In this document: one piece after another, positions 1 to 7,547 of the stretch
Layout of the letters: the number at the start of each line of letters is the position of its first letter
Numbering within the stretch: position 1 is the stretch's first letter
NCBI RefSeq assembly: GCF_020181355.1
Contig: NZ_CP084004.1
Location: 558,001-622,000 of the forward strand
Length of the DNA: 64,000 nucleotides
Reading direction: 5' to 3'
Source: Collinsella aerofaciens
GTDB taxonomy: Bacteria > Actinomycetota > Coriobacteriia > Coriobacteriales > Coriobacteriaceae
Made by a program: the position numbers and the translations under genes
The notes under the pieces: generated by a model
What the model saw: only the letters and a program-made list of their open reading frames with translations
What the model was told of the DNA's origin: nothing
Databases searched by the model: none

Positions 1-2
1 CC

Positions 3-836
3 GCAACCGCAGTGGGCGGTAGCTTTGAGAGCGCCCGCAGCGCCGCGGCAGCCATCGAGCATTTCCAGTCGGGCGCGCTGATCCACGACGACATCGCCGA
101 CAACGGACAGCTTCGTCGAGGCAAGCCCTGCATGCACCTTACCGAGGGCACGGGCCTTGCCATCAATTGTGGCGACCTGGCGCTCACCATGGTCACCAAG
201 ACGGTTCTCGACGACCCCACGCTGGAGTCCGACGTGAAGCTGCGCGTGCTCCACGAGCTTACCGAGATGATCGTCCGCACCATTGAGGGTCAAGCACTCG
301 ACCTGGGTTGGGTCCGTGACGGGCGCTTTGATATCTCGGTTGATGACTACCTGGACATGGCGACGCACAAGACCGCGTTTTACAGCGGAGCCACGCCGCT
401 TGCCGCCGGAGCCATTATCGGCGGCGGCAGCGATGAGCAAATCGAAGCGCTGCGCGCCTTTGGCCTACACACAGGCCTCGCCTTTCAGATTCAGGACGAC
501 CTGCTCAACTTGATCGGCACCAAAGAGGCCGCCAACAAGGACTTCCGCACCGACATCACCGAGGGCAAGCGCACGCTTGTCGCCGTACACGCCCTCTCTG
601 ATGAGCGCCACCACGACGAGGTCGAGGCGATTCTTTCCTCGGGCACCGATGATCCCGCGCAGCTCGCACGCGCTGTGGAGATCTTCCAGGAGACCGGCTC
701 CATCGATTACGCCCACACTTACGCGCTCGACCTGACCGCTAAGGCCAAAGCGGCCATCGAGAACGTTGAGCTTGATCCGCACGCACGCGAGCTGTTCCTC
801 TCCATGGCAGATTTCTTTGTGGAGCGCCTTAACTAA
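3..836 (+). CDS. Polyprenyl synthetase family protein (5' truncated by window edge)
   Basis: Trans-type isoprenyl diphosphate synthase, which condenses isopentenyl diphosphate onto an allylic primer to make prenyl carriers for quinones or the wall. The reading frame is open to the window edge, so the N-terminus lies outside. The first Asp-rich motif, DDIAD, is at about nt 87-101 and is followed by the expected RRGKP. A second Asp-rich segment, QDDLLN, near nt 462-479 is a slightly diverged form of the usual DDxxD. The chain ends at TAA 834-836 with a typical C-terminal helix. Product chain length cannot be read from this part. The gene may be linked in metabolism to the prenyl-FMN locus at the other end of the window, but that is only an inference. 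Confidence 0.9.
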   Translation, partial: ATAVGGSFESARSAAAAIEHFQSGALIHDDIADNGQLRRGKPCMHLTEGTGLAINCGDLALTMVTKTVLDDPTLESDVKLRVLHELTEMIVRTIEGQALDLGWVRDGRFDISVDDYLDMATHKTAFYSGATPLAAGAIIGGGSDEQIEALRAFGLHTGLAFQIQDDLLNLIGTKEAANKDFRTDITEGKRTLVAVHALSDERHHDEVEAILSSGTDDPAQLARAVEIFQETGSIDYAHTYALDLTAKAKAAIENVELDPHARELFLSMADFFVERLN

Positions 837-974
837 CGGGGGTTATAAAATCTGTCAGCAGCGTATTTAGGCACAACTTGCTACACTGTTGAGTGCATGT
901 TTATGCATCCCTTTGCGTTGTCTATCCGACAGACGCTCAAATAGTACGAATGGTACGCCGAAAGGGGTTCGTTC

Positions 975-1880
975 ATGGAACCTATTACAACGGGCATGCA
1001 AGGAGCAGCCGTCGAGGACGTGCAGTCTCGTCTCCTGCAGCTCGGCTACACGATTGATGCCGCCGAAGTCACCGACAAGTACTTTGGAGCCACCACTGAG
1101 CAGGCCGTCAGCACCTTCAGGCTCGACAGCGGCCTTGCTGCCGGTCATGCCGTCGATATCCCCTGTTGGAGCGCCCTTGTAGACGCTTCGTATAAGCTGG
1201 GCGACCGCACCCTCTATCTGCGCATGCCCAATTTCCATGGCGCCGATGTGCAGGCCCTGCAGCGCGCTCTCAACGTTTTGGGCTTTGCCTGTGGCGAAGA
1301 CGACGGCTACTTTGGTCCGCATACCGAGGCCGCCCTGCAGCAGTTCCAGGAAAATGTCGGCCTGTTTGCCGACGGCATGGCCTTCCAGGACACCTACGCC
1401 TACATCAACCGCCTGCACCATGTGTGGGAGGGCAAGCCCTCGGTCACCGAAGCCGAGTCCCGCATCGGTTTTGCTCGCGCCGCCAACGTGCTCGAGCGCT
1501 TCCAGATTGCCGTTATCGGCGAGGACCCCATCGCACGCAGCGTTGCGTCGCGCATGTGGAATATCGCCACGGCAACGACCGACAACAGCGGCATGATGCT
1601 CTGTGACTCCGAGGTCCCAACCGACGTTGACCTGGTGCTCGAAATCACAAGCGACGAGCTGCCCGCCGACGCCGCACCGCGCGCCACGATTGCCCTCGCC
1701 GAGTGCCACAACCTGGCCCAGCGCATCCGCACCGCCAATGTCGCCGCGCAGCAGAAGCCGGCTCGCATTCGCATTGAGCTCACGGGCATGACGCGCTACA
1801 ACGGCACTTTCACGGCCAGCGACGCGCAGACACTCGCCGTACGCCTGCTCGATGGCGTTTGCGATGCCCTCGCAGATTAG
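975..1880 (+). CDS. Peptidoglycan-binding (PG_binding_1) domain protein
   Basis: A 301-residue protein with two tandem PG_binding_1-like repeats at about residues 1-70 and 78-150. Each has the typical pattern of a helix with 'VQ.L/LQ.AL..LG', then 'DGYFGPHTEAALQQFQ'. The C-terminal half (about 165-301) resembles no enzyme that I recognise. It may be a remnant of, or relative to, the amidase-type domains that often follow such repeats. No signal peptide or membrane segment is visible, so export is uncertain. The ATG at 975 follows an AAAGGGG Shine-Dalgarno (959-966). A tRNA-Gln gene starts 38 bases after the stop. The binding-domain assignment is firm; the cellular role is not. Confidence 0.8.
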   Translation: MEPITTGMQGAAVEDVQSRLLQLGYTIDAAEVTDKYFGATTEQAVSTFRLDSGLAAGHAVDIPCWSALVDASYKLGDRTLYLRMPNFHGADVQALQRALNVLGFACGEDDGYFGPHTEAALQQFQENVGLFADGMAFQDTYAYINRLHHVWEGKPSVTEAESRIGFARAANVLERFQIAVIGEDPIARSVASRMWNIATATTDNSGMMLCDSEVPTDVDLVLEITSDELPADAAPRATIALAECHNLAQRIRTANVAAQQKPARIRIELTGMTRYNGTFTASDAQTLAVRLLDGVCDALAD

Positions 1881-1918
1881 GTAAACTAAACGAGTTGCTT
1901 TTGGGCAACACCACACAT

Positions 1919-1990
1919 TGGGACGTAGTTCAACGGTAGAACTCCGGTTTTTGGTGCCGGCTGTTGGGGGTTCGAATCCCTCCGTCCCAG
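1919..1990 (+). tRNA. tRNA-Gln (anticodon TTG)
   Basis: Cloverleaf fits: acceptor strands TGGGACG (1919-1925) and CGTCCCA (1983-1989) with discriminator G1990, and a T arm containing GGTTCGAATCC. The anticodon stem-loop has loop TTTTGGT, giving anticodon TTG, which reads CAA. The CCA tail is not encoded. Confidence 0.93.
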
Positions 1991-2003
1991 CCCTTAAGAA
2001 CAC

Positions 2004-2040
2004 AGCGCTCCAGGCCCTTATGAACCTGGAGCGCTTTCTT
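2004..2040 (+). terminator. Intrinsic terminator after tRNA-Gln
   Basis: An 11-bp perfect stem, AGCGCTCCAGG / CCTGGAGCGCT, with a 10-nt loop, followed by TTCTT. It begins 14 bases after the tRNA, so it probably ends the tRNA transcript. Confidence 0.7.
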
Positions 2041-2182
2041 GTGGGCAAGCGGAGGAATTCGAACCCGCAAGGGTGCGGAGCTGAGGAAACGCGAAGCGTT
2101 TTCCAGCGCAGCACGCAAGGAGCGAAGCGACGCAGCGGGGCGCGGCCGCCGAAAAGGCGGACGCGGAATCCCTCCGTCCCAC
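2036..2182. repeat. tRNA-end-like relic / small inverted-repeat element
   Basis: The 16-mer GAATCCCTCCGTCCCA from the 3' end of tRNA-Gln (1974-1989) recurs exactly at 2166-2181. The segment between carries imperfect terminal inverted repeats, starting GTGGGCAAGCGGAGGAATTC and ending with the complement-like GAATCCCTCCGTCCCAC. It also has internal hairpins: GGAAACGC / GCGTTTTCC, and CCGCC with a GAAAA loop and GGCGG. No gene is seen. It could be an attachment-site scar or a miniature element; this is an inference from repeat geometry only. Confidence 0.4.
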
Positions 2183-2246
2183 AGCCGGCACTTGGGGACG
2201 TTCCTAAAGTGCCGGCACTAAAGGAACGTCTCCAAGTGCCGGCTTC
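2180..2246. repeat. Hairpin repeat with conserved GGGGACGTTC loop (family 3)
   Basis: Two back-to-back copies of a short hairpin whose arms are GCCGGCACTT and AAGTGCCGGC and whose loop contains GGGGACGTTCCT or its complement. The same loop with different arms recurs near 31215-31310, 46829-46852 and in part at 52801-52815. It is non-coding. Confidence 0.6.
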
Positions 2247-2367
2247 CCAAAAATCTACCTTTAAAAGACAGGCGCCCCAGGCCCATAAGGACCAAGAGCG
2301 CCTTTCATCTAGAAAATATCAGCCCAGTTCCGAAAAGCGAGCCGCATGCGACAACCAAGTAGCCGCA

Positions 2368-2504
2368 GGCCCCGGGAGAGTGGGGACACCGGCTTAGGTT
2401 TATCGCGAGTTCCGCACGAACAGGAGGCCACTTAATGTGGCCTCCGTCGTGAGCAGGACTGTAGAGCAGGAAACCTAAGCCGGTGTCCCCACTCTCCCGG
2501 GGCC
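2368..2504. repeat. Large hairpin element, family 1, copy A
   Basis: Perfect 34-bp inverted repeats (2368-2401 and 2471-2504) flank a 69-nt core (2402-2470). The core begins ATCGCGAGTTCCGCACG and ends GCAGGACTGTAGAGCAGG, with an inner hairpin GGAGGCCAC / GTGGCCTCC around TTAAT. The core is shared with 7126-7257 (inverted) and 7401-7535. The outer arms are not shared, except for the innermost AGGTTT / AAACCT. The element ends 7 bases from the stop codon of the minus-strand gene at 2512. Confidence 0.85.
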
Positions 2505-2511
2505 GAACGCC

Positions 2512-4683
2512 CTAGTTGTTGAGCATGCGGTCGAAGCTTCCCGAGTCGCCATCCCGATAGTCTGCGGTCATCAGAATCTCCTGCGGAATGCGCCCGCCCT
2601 CGCGCAGCACGTTGCGGAACTGCACGCGCGTAACCATGGGCAGATCCTTGATCGTCGCTGCCAGGTTCTGCGGCACACCCTGGTTGGCAGCCGCGGGCTC
2701 GCACTCTCCGCCGGCCTTCACGCGACGCTTATGCTCGGCGAGCATGGCGCGGTACATGCCGGCATGCAGGCGAATCTCAACCACATTGGCATTGCGAGCC
2801 TGCTCGACGATGCGCGCGCCCTCGCGATCGATATCGCCCACGTAGTAGACGTAGTTAAAGCGATAGCCAATCTCGGCCAGATAATCATCCAGTGCGTGCG
2901 AGACGCTCGCTTTGCAGCCGCCGCCAAAAATCACGCCGCCCACCTTGATGCCAAAGAGCTTGGCGTGCTTGCGGCCACGCAGCAGCTTGACGATCTCGTC
3001 GTAGGTGTCCAGGTTCTCGACCATAATGAACGGCGTGTCGGCTCCCAGCGTAAAGAAGCCCGTAAAGTGCACGGGGCGATTGGGGGCGACCTTGATCGCC
3101 TGCATGCTGATGCCCTTTTCGGTCATACGCCTGATCAGGCGCTCACCGTGCTTGCCGTCAAAAGCCTTCTCGTCGTTAAAGATCTGGTAGGCACGCTGGC
3201 GGCGCGAGGCAACCGGCGTATCGGCACCTCGGTTCTGCTCGATCCAAGCCTGGATGATTGCGATTTCCTCGGCAATCTTGCGGTTGGACATCTCGTTGTG
3301 CTGAGTGCGCTGCGGAGCCTTTTTGCCGTCCTTGCCCTCGACCTTTACGATCTGTGTCTGCTGCTCCTTGATCTTGGAGAGCGCCATAGGCGTGGGGACA
3401 ACCTTGAGCAGCTGCCTGCCTAAAACGCGGGCAAGGGCAAACGCCGAGACCTCGCCGTGGGCGGCCGACTCGGGCTGCTGGGCAGCAGTATCTACTGCGG
3501 CAGACTCCGGCTTCTTCTGAGACTTGCGCTTAGAATCGCCTTGGGAATTGCGCTCGCGCTTCGGCATAGACGCCTGCTTCTGCGGACGATCGGACTTGCT
3601 CTCCTTCGCTGACTGGCGCTTAGGCTGCCCCGAAGAAACCTCGGCCTTCGCATCCTCGTTCTGCGGCGTGGTCTTCTCGGTTGCAGTCTCGGCATGGGAA
3701 CTGCGGCCCCCACGATGGCGACGGCGGCGAGGCTTGCTCGACGCGCCCTGCTCCGCCTGCTCATCAGTAGGCTGCTGGCCCTTGGCCTCGGCATCAACCT
3801 CAAGCTGCGGCTCAACAGGCTTCTGCTCGCGAGCCGCCGGCTCAACGGTCTTCTCGTCCTGGGTGGTCGAAACCGACTCGCCCTTCTCCTGACGCTTTAC
3901 GGGATATGCACGTCCCGCAAAACCGCGACCAGGACGACACGAACCCGGAGCCTTCTTGGCAGACTCCTCAACATCGTCTGCAACCTCAGAAGACTCTTCA
4001 ACCTCACGCGCGGCATCCTGCTGTGCAGTCTTAAAGTGAGCACCGCGACGACGCTTGGGCTCTTGGGCCTCCACGGGCTTTTGCTCCCTCGCGGGCTTCT
4101 GCGACTCGGCAGCAACCTCGGTCTCAACAGCCTCAGCATCCGTCTCACCCTTTTGAGCAACGGCGCGACGGAAGCGCTCCTGCTGGGCGCGGCGCTGCGC
4201 ATCGCGCTTGCCACTCCCGCCAAAACCGCCGCGGCCGGCCTTGGCCGTAAAGGCGCGAACGACGCTCTCGTCAAGCAGCTCGTCGGTATCGACATGCTCG
4301 CGCGGAGCCGTTTCCACCGAAGCGGGCGCCTCGACAACGTCCTCGACGGCCTCTTCGGCAACCTCGACGGGCCGCTCCTGGGCATCGTTAATCTCGGCAT
4401 TGATGGTATAGAACGCCGGGCGCCCGTTAATGCCGCTACCCTCGATCTTGGTCACGATCTTTGCCGCGATAAGCTCATCGCGCATCGCCTTGGTGTCGCA
4501 CTCCTTATCGACGGAGCGGAAAATCTGCGCCAGCGCACTCGACTTAATCTTGAGCGCCTTGCGGCAAAGCAGGTCGTAGGCAACCAGCTTGGCACGCTCA
4601 GCAGAAAGCGACGTCTGGCTGCTCAGGCGCTCAGCCAGAGCATCGACATTTTGTTGGTTATCGGAATATACCGTCTTGGCCAC
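2512..4683 (-). CDS. Orphan JetD-like (DUF2220) Toprim-domain protein with long charged linker
   Basis: A 723-residue protein. The start is set to GTG 4683 because GAAAGGGG lies just upstream; a longer frame without a clear ribosome site reaches 4836. Residues 1-105 look like a small helical or winged-helix domain. About 110-395 is low-complexity Lys/Glu/Ala/Gln-rich sequence with basic clusters such as RRRRHRGGR. The C-terminal part matches the JetD/DUF2220 pattern: 'SRRQRAYQIFNDEKAF', then a Toprim core with Glu in MVENLDTYDE (about residue 556), FGGG, and GDIDREG (Asp about 617 and 619). In Wadjet systems such a subunit is the nuclease, but no jetA, jetB or jetC partner is visible here. 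Function as a nuclease is therefore an inference. Confidence 0.65.
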   Translation of the reverse strand: MAKTVYSDNQQNVDALAERLSSQTSLSAERAKLVAYDLLCRKALKIKSSALAQIFRSVDKECDTKAMRDELIAAKIVTKIEGSGINGRPAFYTINAEINDAQERPVEVAEEAVEDVVEAPASVETAPREHVDTDELLDESVVRAFTAKAGRGGFGGSGKRDAQRRAQQERFRRAVAQKGETDAEAVETEVAAESQKPAREQKPVEAQEPKRRRGAHFKTAQQDAAREVEESSEVADDVEESAKKAPGSCRPGRGFAGRAYPVKRQEKGESVSTTQDEKTVEPAAREQKPVEPQLEVDAEAKGQQPTDEQAEQGASSKPRRRRHRGGRSSHAETATEKTTPQNEDAKAEVSSGQPKRQSAKESKSDRPQKQASMPKRERNSQGDSKRKSQKKPESAAVDTAAQQPESAAHGEVSAFALARVLGRQLLKVVPTPMALSKIKEQQTQIVKVEGKDGKKAPQRTQHNEMSNRKIAEEIAIIQAWIEQNRGADTPVASRRQRAYQIFNDEKAFDGKHGERLIRRMTEKGISMQAIKVAPNRPVHFTGFFTLGADTPFIMVENLDTYDEIVKLLRGRKHAKLFGIKVGGVIFGGGCKASVSHALDDYLAEIGYRFNYVYYVGDIDREGARIVEQARNANVVEIRLHAGMYRAMLAEHKRRVKAGGECEPAAANQGVPQNLAATIKDLPMVTRVQFRNVLREGGRIPQEILMTADYRDGDSGSFDRMLNN

Positions 4684-4704
4684 GGGGCCCCTTTCATATG
4701 CACA

Positions 4705-4720
4705 CATATACGTGTATATG
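4705..4720. promoter_or_regulatory. Palindrome upstream of the JetD-like gene
   Basis: Perfect inverted repeat CATATAC / GTATATG with a 2-nt spacer, 22-37 bases upstream of the GTG start and in the expected promoter region. A TTGTAC hexamer on the minus strand (4721-4726) may be a -35 element. It could be an operator, but no regulator is identified. Confidence 0.4.
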
Positions 4721-4788
4721 GTACAACGCGCGCCCTTATCCACGCAAAACATCTGCGAGAACACTCGAGCGTCACCCGCTTTTGCATG

Positions 4789-4827
4789 AAAAAAGACCGA
4801 GCCCGCGAAGTCGCGGACCCGGTCTTT
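4789..4827 (-). terminator. Intrinsic terminator of cstA
   Basis: On the minus strand a GC-rich stem, AAAGACCGGGTCCGCGA pairing with TCGCGGGCTCGGTCTTT, is followed by a run of T. It lies 40 bases after the cstA stop codon. Confidence 0.8.
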
Positions 4828-4866
4828 CCGAGTCAAATGGATGGGAGATTCAACCCGTCCGACCGA

Positions 4867-6756
4867 CTAGGCCTTGGCGGCCTCGGCGTCAGCGGGAGCC
4901 TCGGCGGCAGCGGCGCGACCGTACTCGGCCTTGCCCATCTCGGACCACTCAGGCTCCTCATCAGGCATGGAGCCAGCCTCCTTGCCGAAGAACTCCTTGA
5001 GGCAGTTGACGGCGACGATGAGGCCCAGGACCATCAGCAGGACGGCAAAGACGAGCTGCAGGCCCTTGGTAGCGGCGACGGAGACGGCGGCCGTGGTGGC
5101 GGTAGCCGGGATGGTGCCGAAGAAGCCGTAAGCCTGGACGGCGGCCATGCAGCCCATGGCGCTCTGGACCAGCGAGGTGAAGGTGCAGCAGAGCAGGAAG
5201 GCGACGGGCACGTAGAGCATCCAACCCTTGCGGCCGGTGCACTTGCAGAACACGGCGAGGGTGATCATGGTCATGCCGCCGAGCAGCTGGTTGGAAGCAC
5301 CAAAGAGCGGCCAGATGTTGGCATAGCCACCAAAAGCGAGGGCGAGACCGGGAAGCAGGGTGACGACCGTGGCGAACCAGGGGTTGCCGAGGACCTTCAT
5401 GTAGCCGGCCTTGGACTCGATGGCCAGGGCGTCGTTGGTCTGGGCAAAGAACTCGGAGAACGAGGTGCGGGCGATGCGGGCGACGGCGTCGAGCGAGGTC
5501 AGGGCCAGAGCGGAGACGTTCATGGTCATGAAGACGGTAGCGAGCGTGCCGTCAACACCGAAGGCCTGCATACCGCGGGAGATGCCAGCGGCGAAGATCT
5601 GGAACGGGGTGGAAGCGACACCGGCGTTGAGGGCGCCGGTACCGGCGGTGTTCATATCGGAGAACATGATGCCGGCAACGATGATGGCAAGGATGCCGAC
5701 GAAGGACTCGACGATCATTGCGCCGTAACCGACCTTGACGGCGTCCTGCTCCTTCTCGACCTGCTTGGAAGAGGTGCCGGAAGAAACGAGGCTGTGGAAA
5801 CCGGAGAGAGCACCGCAAGCGACGGAGACGAACAGGACCGGGAACATCATGCCGGAGGCAGTGGAGAAGCCGGTGAAGACCGGAGCGGTGATAGTGGCCT
5901 GACCGTTGACGCCCAGGACTACGATGCCGAGGACAGCGCAGACGATCATGACGATCATCATGATGGAAGTGAGGTAGTCACGCGGGGTCTTGAGCATCTG
6001 GATGGGCATAGCGCCAGCGAAGACCAGGTAGACCATGACGACGGCGAACCACTGGAACTTATCCAGGTAGACCGGAAACTGCATACCGACGGCGAACATG
6101 AGAACCATGAGGACCACGCCGGTGACGAACTCGGCAGCGCCGGTGAGGTTGAACTTCTTCTGGGCCCAACCAAAGGCGATAGCGACGAAGGTGAACAGGA
6201 TGGAGATGGTACCAGCGCAGCCGGCGGCATAGGACTTGGTGAAGTCGATGGCACCGGTAGCAGCACCAGAAGCGTCAACGGCCGGGGTGAACATGAACGT
6301 CTTGCAGACCATGTCGGTAAAGGCGGCGATGACGATGATGCAGAACAGCCAGCAGAACAGCAGGAACAGGCGACGGCCGGTCTTGCCGATATACTTCTCG
6401 ATGAGCTGAGCGAGTGACTTGCCGTTGTTCTTCATCGAAGCGTACAGGGCACCAAAGTCGTGGACGGCGCCAAAGAAGATGCCGCCGACGAGGACCCAGA
6501 GCACGACGGGCAGCCAGCCAAAGGCCATGGCGACGATCGTACCCGTGACAGGGCCAGCACCGCAGATCGAGCTGAACTGGTGCGAAAACGCAGTGAAGGC
6601 GGAGACGGGCGAGAAGCTGTTGCCGTCCTTCATGCGCTTGGCCGGCGTGAGGGCCTCTTTGTCAACGCCCCACTTGTTGGCCAGCCAGCGGCCGTAGCCC
6701 AGATAGCCGCAGGCGAGCACCGCCGCGGCCACAACCATGAGCAAAACTCCGTTCAT
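4867..6756 (-). CDS. cstA: Carbon starvation protein CstA family transporter
   Basis: A 629-residue polytopic membrane protein of the CstA/YjiY family, which imports pyruvate and/or peptides. The N-terminal motif region is typical: an initial helix, then 'SAFTAFSHQFSSICGAGPVTG', then many hydrophobic helices through about residue 590. A charged C-terminal tail ends in Ala/Glu/Lys-rich sequence. The ATG at 6756 has a strong AGAGGAGGAA ribosome site. The gene stands alone between two minus-strand genes, with its own terminator downstream. A terminator-like hairpin in its 5' leader (6792-6830) suggests attenuation. The substrate cannot be told from sequence. Confidence 0.92.
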   Translation of the reverse strand: MNGVLLMVVAAAVLACGYLGYGRWLANKWGVDKEALTPAKRMKDGNSFSPVSAFTAFSHQFSSICGAGPVTGTIVAMAFGWLPVVLWVLVGGIFFGAVHDFGALYASMKNNGKSLAQLIEKYIGKTGRRLFLLFCWLFCIIVIAAFTDMVCKTFMFTPAVDASGAATGAIDFTKSYAAGCAGTISILFTFVAIAFGWAQKKFNLTGAAEFVTGVVLMVLMFAVGMQFPVYLDKFQWFAVVMVYLVFAGAMPIQMLKTPRDYLTSIMMIVMIVCAVLGIVVLGVNGQATITAPVFTGFSTASGMMFPVLFVSVACGALSGFHSLVSSGTSSKQVEKEQDAVKVGYGAMIVESFVGILAIIVAGIMFSDMNTAGTGALNAGVASTPFQIFAAGISRGMQAFGVDGTLATVFMTMNVSALALTSLDAVARIARTSFSEFFAQTNDALAIESKAGYMKVLGNPWFATVVTLLPGLALAFGGYANIWPLFGASNQLLGGMTMITLAVFCKCTGRKGWMLYVPVAFLLCCTFTSLVQSAMGCMAAVQAYGFFGTIPATATTAAVSVAATKGLQLVFAVLLMVLGLIVAVNCLKEFFGKEAGSMPDEEPEWSEMGKAEYGRAAAAEAPADAEAAKA

Positions 6757-6791
6757 TACATTTCCTCCTCTAAAAAGAACTTCCTAGACAT

Positions 6792-6830
6792 AAAAAATGA
6801 GGGCCGTCGGTTGCGCTCGACGGCCCTCAT
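6792..6830 (-). terminator. Terminator-like hairpin in the cstA leader
   Basis: On the minus strand a 13-bp perfect stem, ATGAGGGCCGTCG / CGACGGCCCTCAT, is followed by T6, 36-74 bases upstream of the cstA start. No other minus-strand gene lies directly upstream for some 700 bases, so it probably acts as an attenuator of cstA. A second stem, GCCCGT / ACGGGC (6840-6860), lies just upstream. Confidence 0.6.
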
Positions 6831-7125
6831 CTTCATCAGCCGCCCGTTATCGTACGGGCTAGCTGTATGTGCTAACCCGCATCAGATAATTACTACGCTG
6901 ATAATGTTTAGCTGATGCGTGAACATGTCTAAGAAATCCTCTTCAATCATGATGCGAACGATCCGTGCGTGTTCACATCCCCCAGTGGTTGAAAAGGAGT
7001 ATGAAACTTTAGTTACCTAAAGTCAACGCAAATTTGTAATGAATTTTCAACTTTTTTGGATTTCTCGGTATAAAACGCCACTGACCTCGGACTTTACCCA
7101 GCGACAGTTTTTGCATGAGAGATGT
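6831..7125. other. Intergenic region upstream of cstA, no gene seen
   Basis: Contains the cstA leader and probably its promoter. A+T content rises toward 6990-7080. I see no open reading frame with a ribosome site and no tRNA. With the two family-1 hairpin elements it makes up a gene-free stretch from 6757 to 7547. Confidence 0.6.
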
Positions 7126-7257
7126 CCCTCGGGAGCGGGCGGGCGTATACAAGGTTTCCTGCTCTACAGTCCTGCTCGCACGGAGAGCACATTAAGTGCT
7201 CTCCGGCTCGTGCGGAACTCGCGATAAACCTTGTATACGCCCGCCCGCTCCCGAGGG
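7126..7257. repeat. Large hairpin element, family 1, copy B (inverted core)
   Basis: Perfect 32-bp inverted repeats (7126-7157 and 7226-7257) flank a 68-nt core, 7158-7225. The core is the reverse complement of the core in copies A and C. Its inner stem is GGAGAGCAC / GTGCTCTCC instead of GGAGGCCAC / GTGGCCTCC, so both sides changed together. The outer arms share no sequence with the other copies beyond AAGGTTT / AAACCTT. Confidence 0.85.
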
Positions 7258-7400
7258 GCTCCCATCCCAAATGCGGAGCAAAGCTCCGCACACCAACTTT
7301 TTCTTTCAGCTAAAGAACGCTGGAAATTCGACGCTGGCTTGTTAACCTTGCTGGACGTTGTCGACGCCAAACCAGCTCAGAAGCTATATCGATACAGAAA

Positions 7401-7535
7401 GGTCCCCGGACGGAGGGGCCGGATATAAGGTTTATCGCGAGTTCCGCACGCAAAGAAGGCCACTTAATGTGGCCTTCGTCTTGCGCAGGACTGTAGAGCA
7501 GGAAACCTTATATCCGGCCCCTCCGTCCGGGGACC
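7401..7535. repeat. Large hairpin element, family 1, copy C
   Basis: Perfect 33-bp inverted repeats (7401-7433 and 7503-7535) flank a 69-nt core, 7434-7502, that starts ATCGCGAGTTCCGCACG and ends GCAGGACTGTAGAGCAGG. The inner stem is GAAGGCCAC / GTGGCCTTC, again compensated. The element ends 12 bases from the stop codon of the TsaB-RimI-TsaD gene. Confidence 0.85.
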
Positions 7536-7547
7536 GCGCCGTACCAG

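Noticed and set aside
867-2114. A 415-codon minus-strand open frame
   Set aside because: Antisense to the peptidoglycan-binding protein and crossing tRNA-Gln; no ribosome site and no homologous motifs.
2036-2182. A second tRNA gene (T-arm-like GGTTCGAATTCC on the minus strand)
   Set aside because: The T stem does not pair (GCGGG against TCCTC) and no anticodon arm fits.
3694-6417. A 907-codon plus-strand open frame
   Set aside because: It runs antisense to the JetD-like gene and cstA, has low-complexity translation rich in Gly/Asp/His and no recognisable domain; it is a GC-driven shadow.
7126-7535. Family-1 elements as simple intrinsic terminators
   Set aside because: None is followed by a T run, and the conserved 68-69-nt core is not needed for termination; a termination role is still possible but not by the usual signal.
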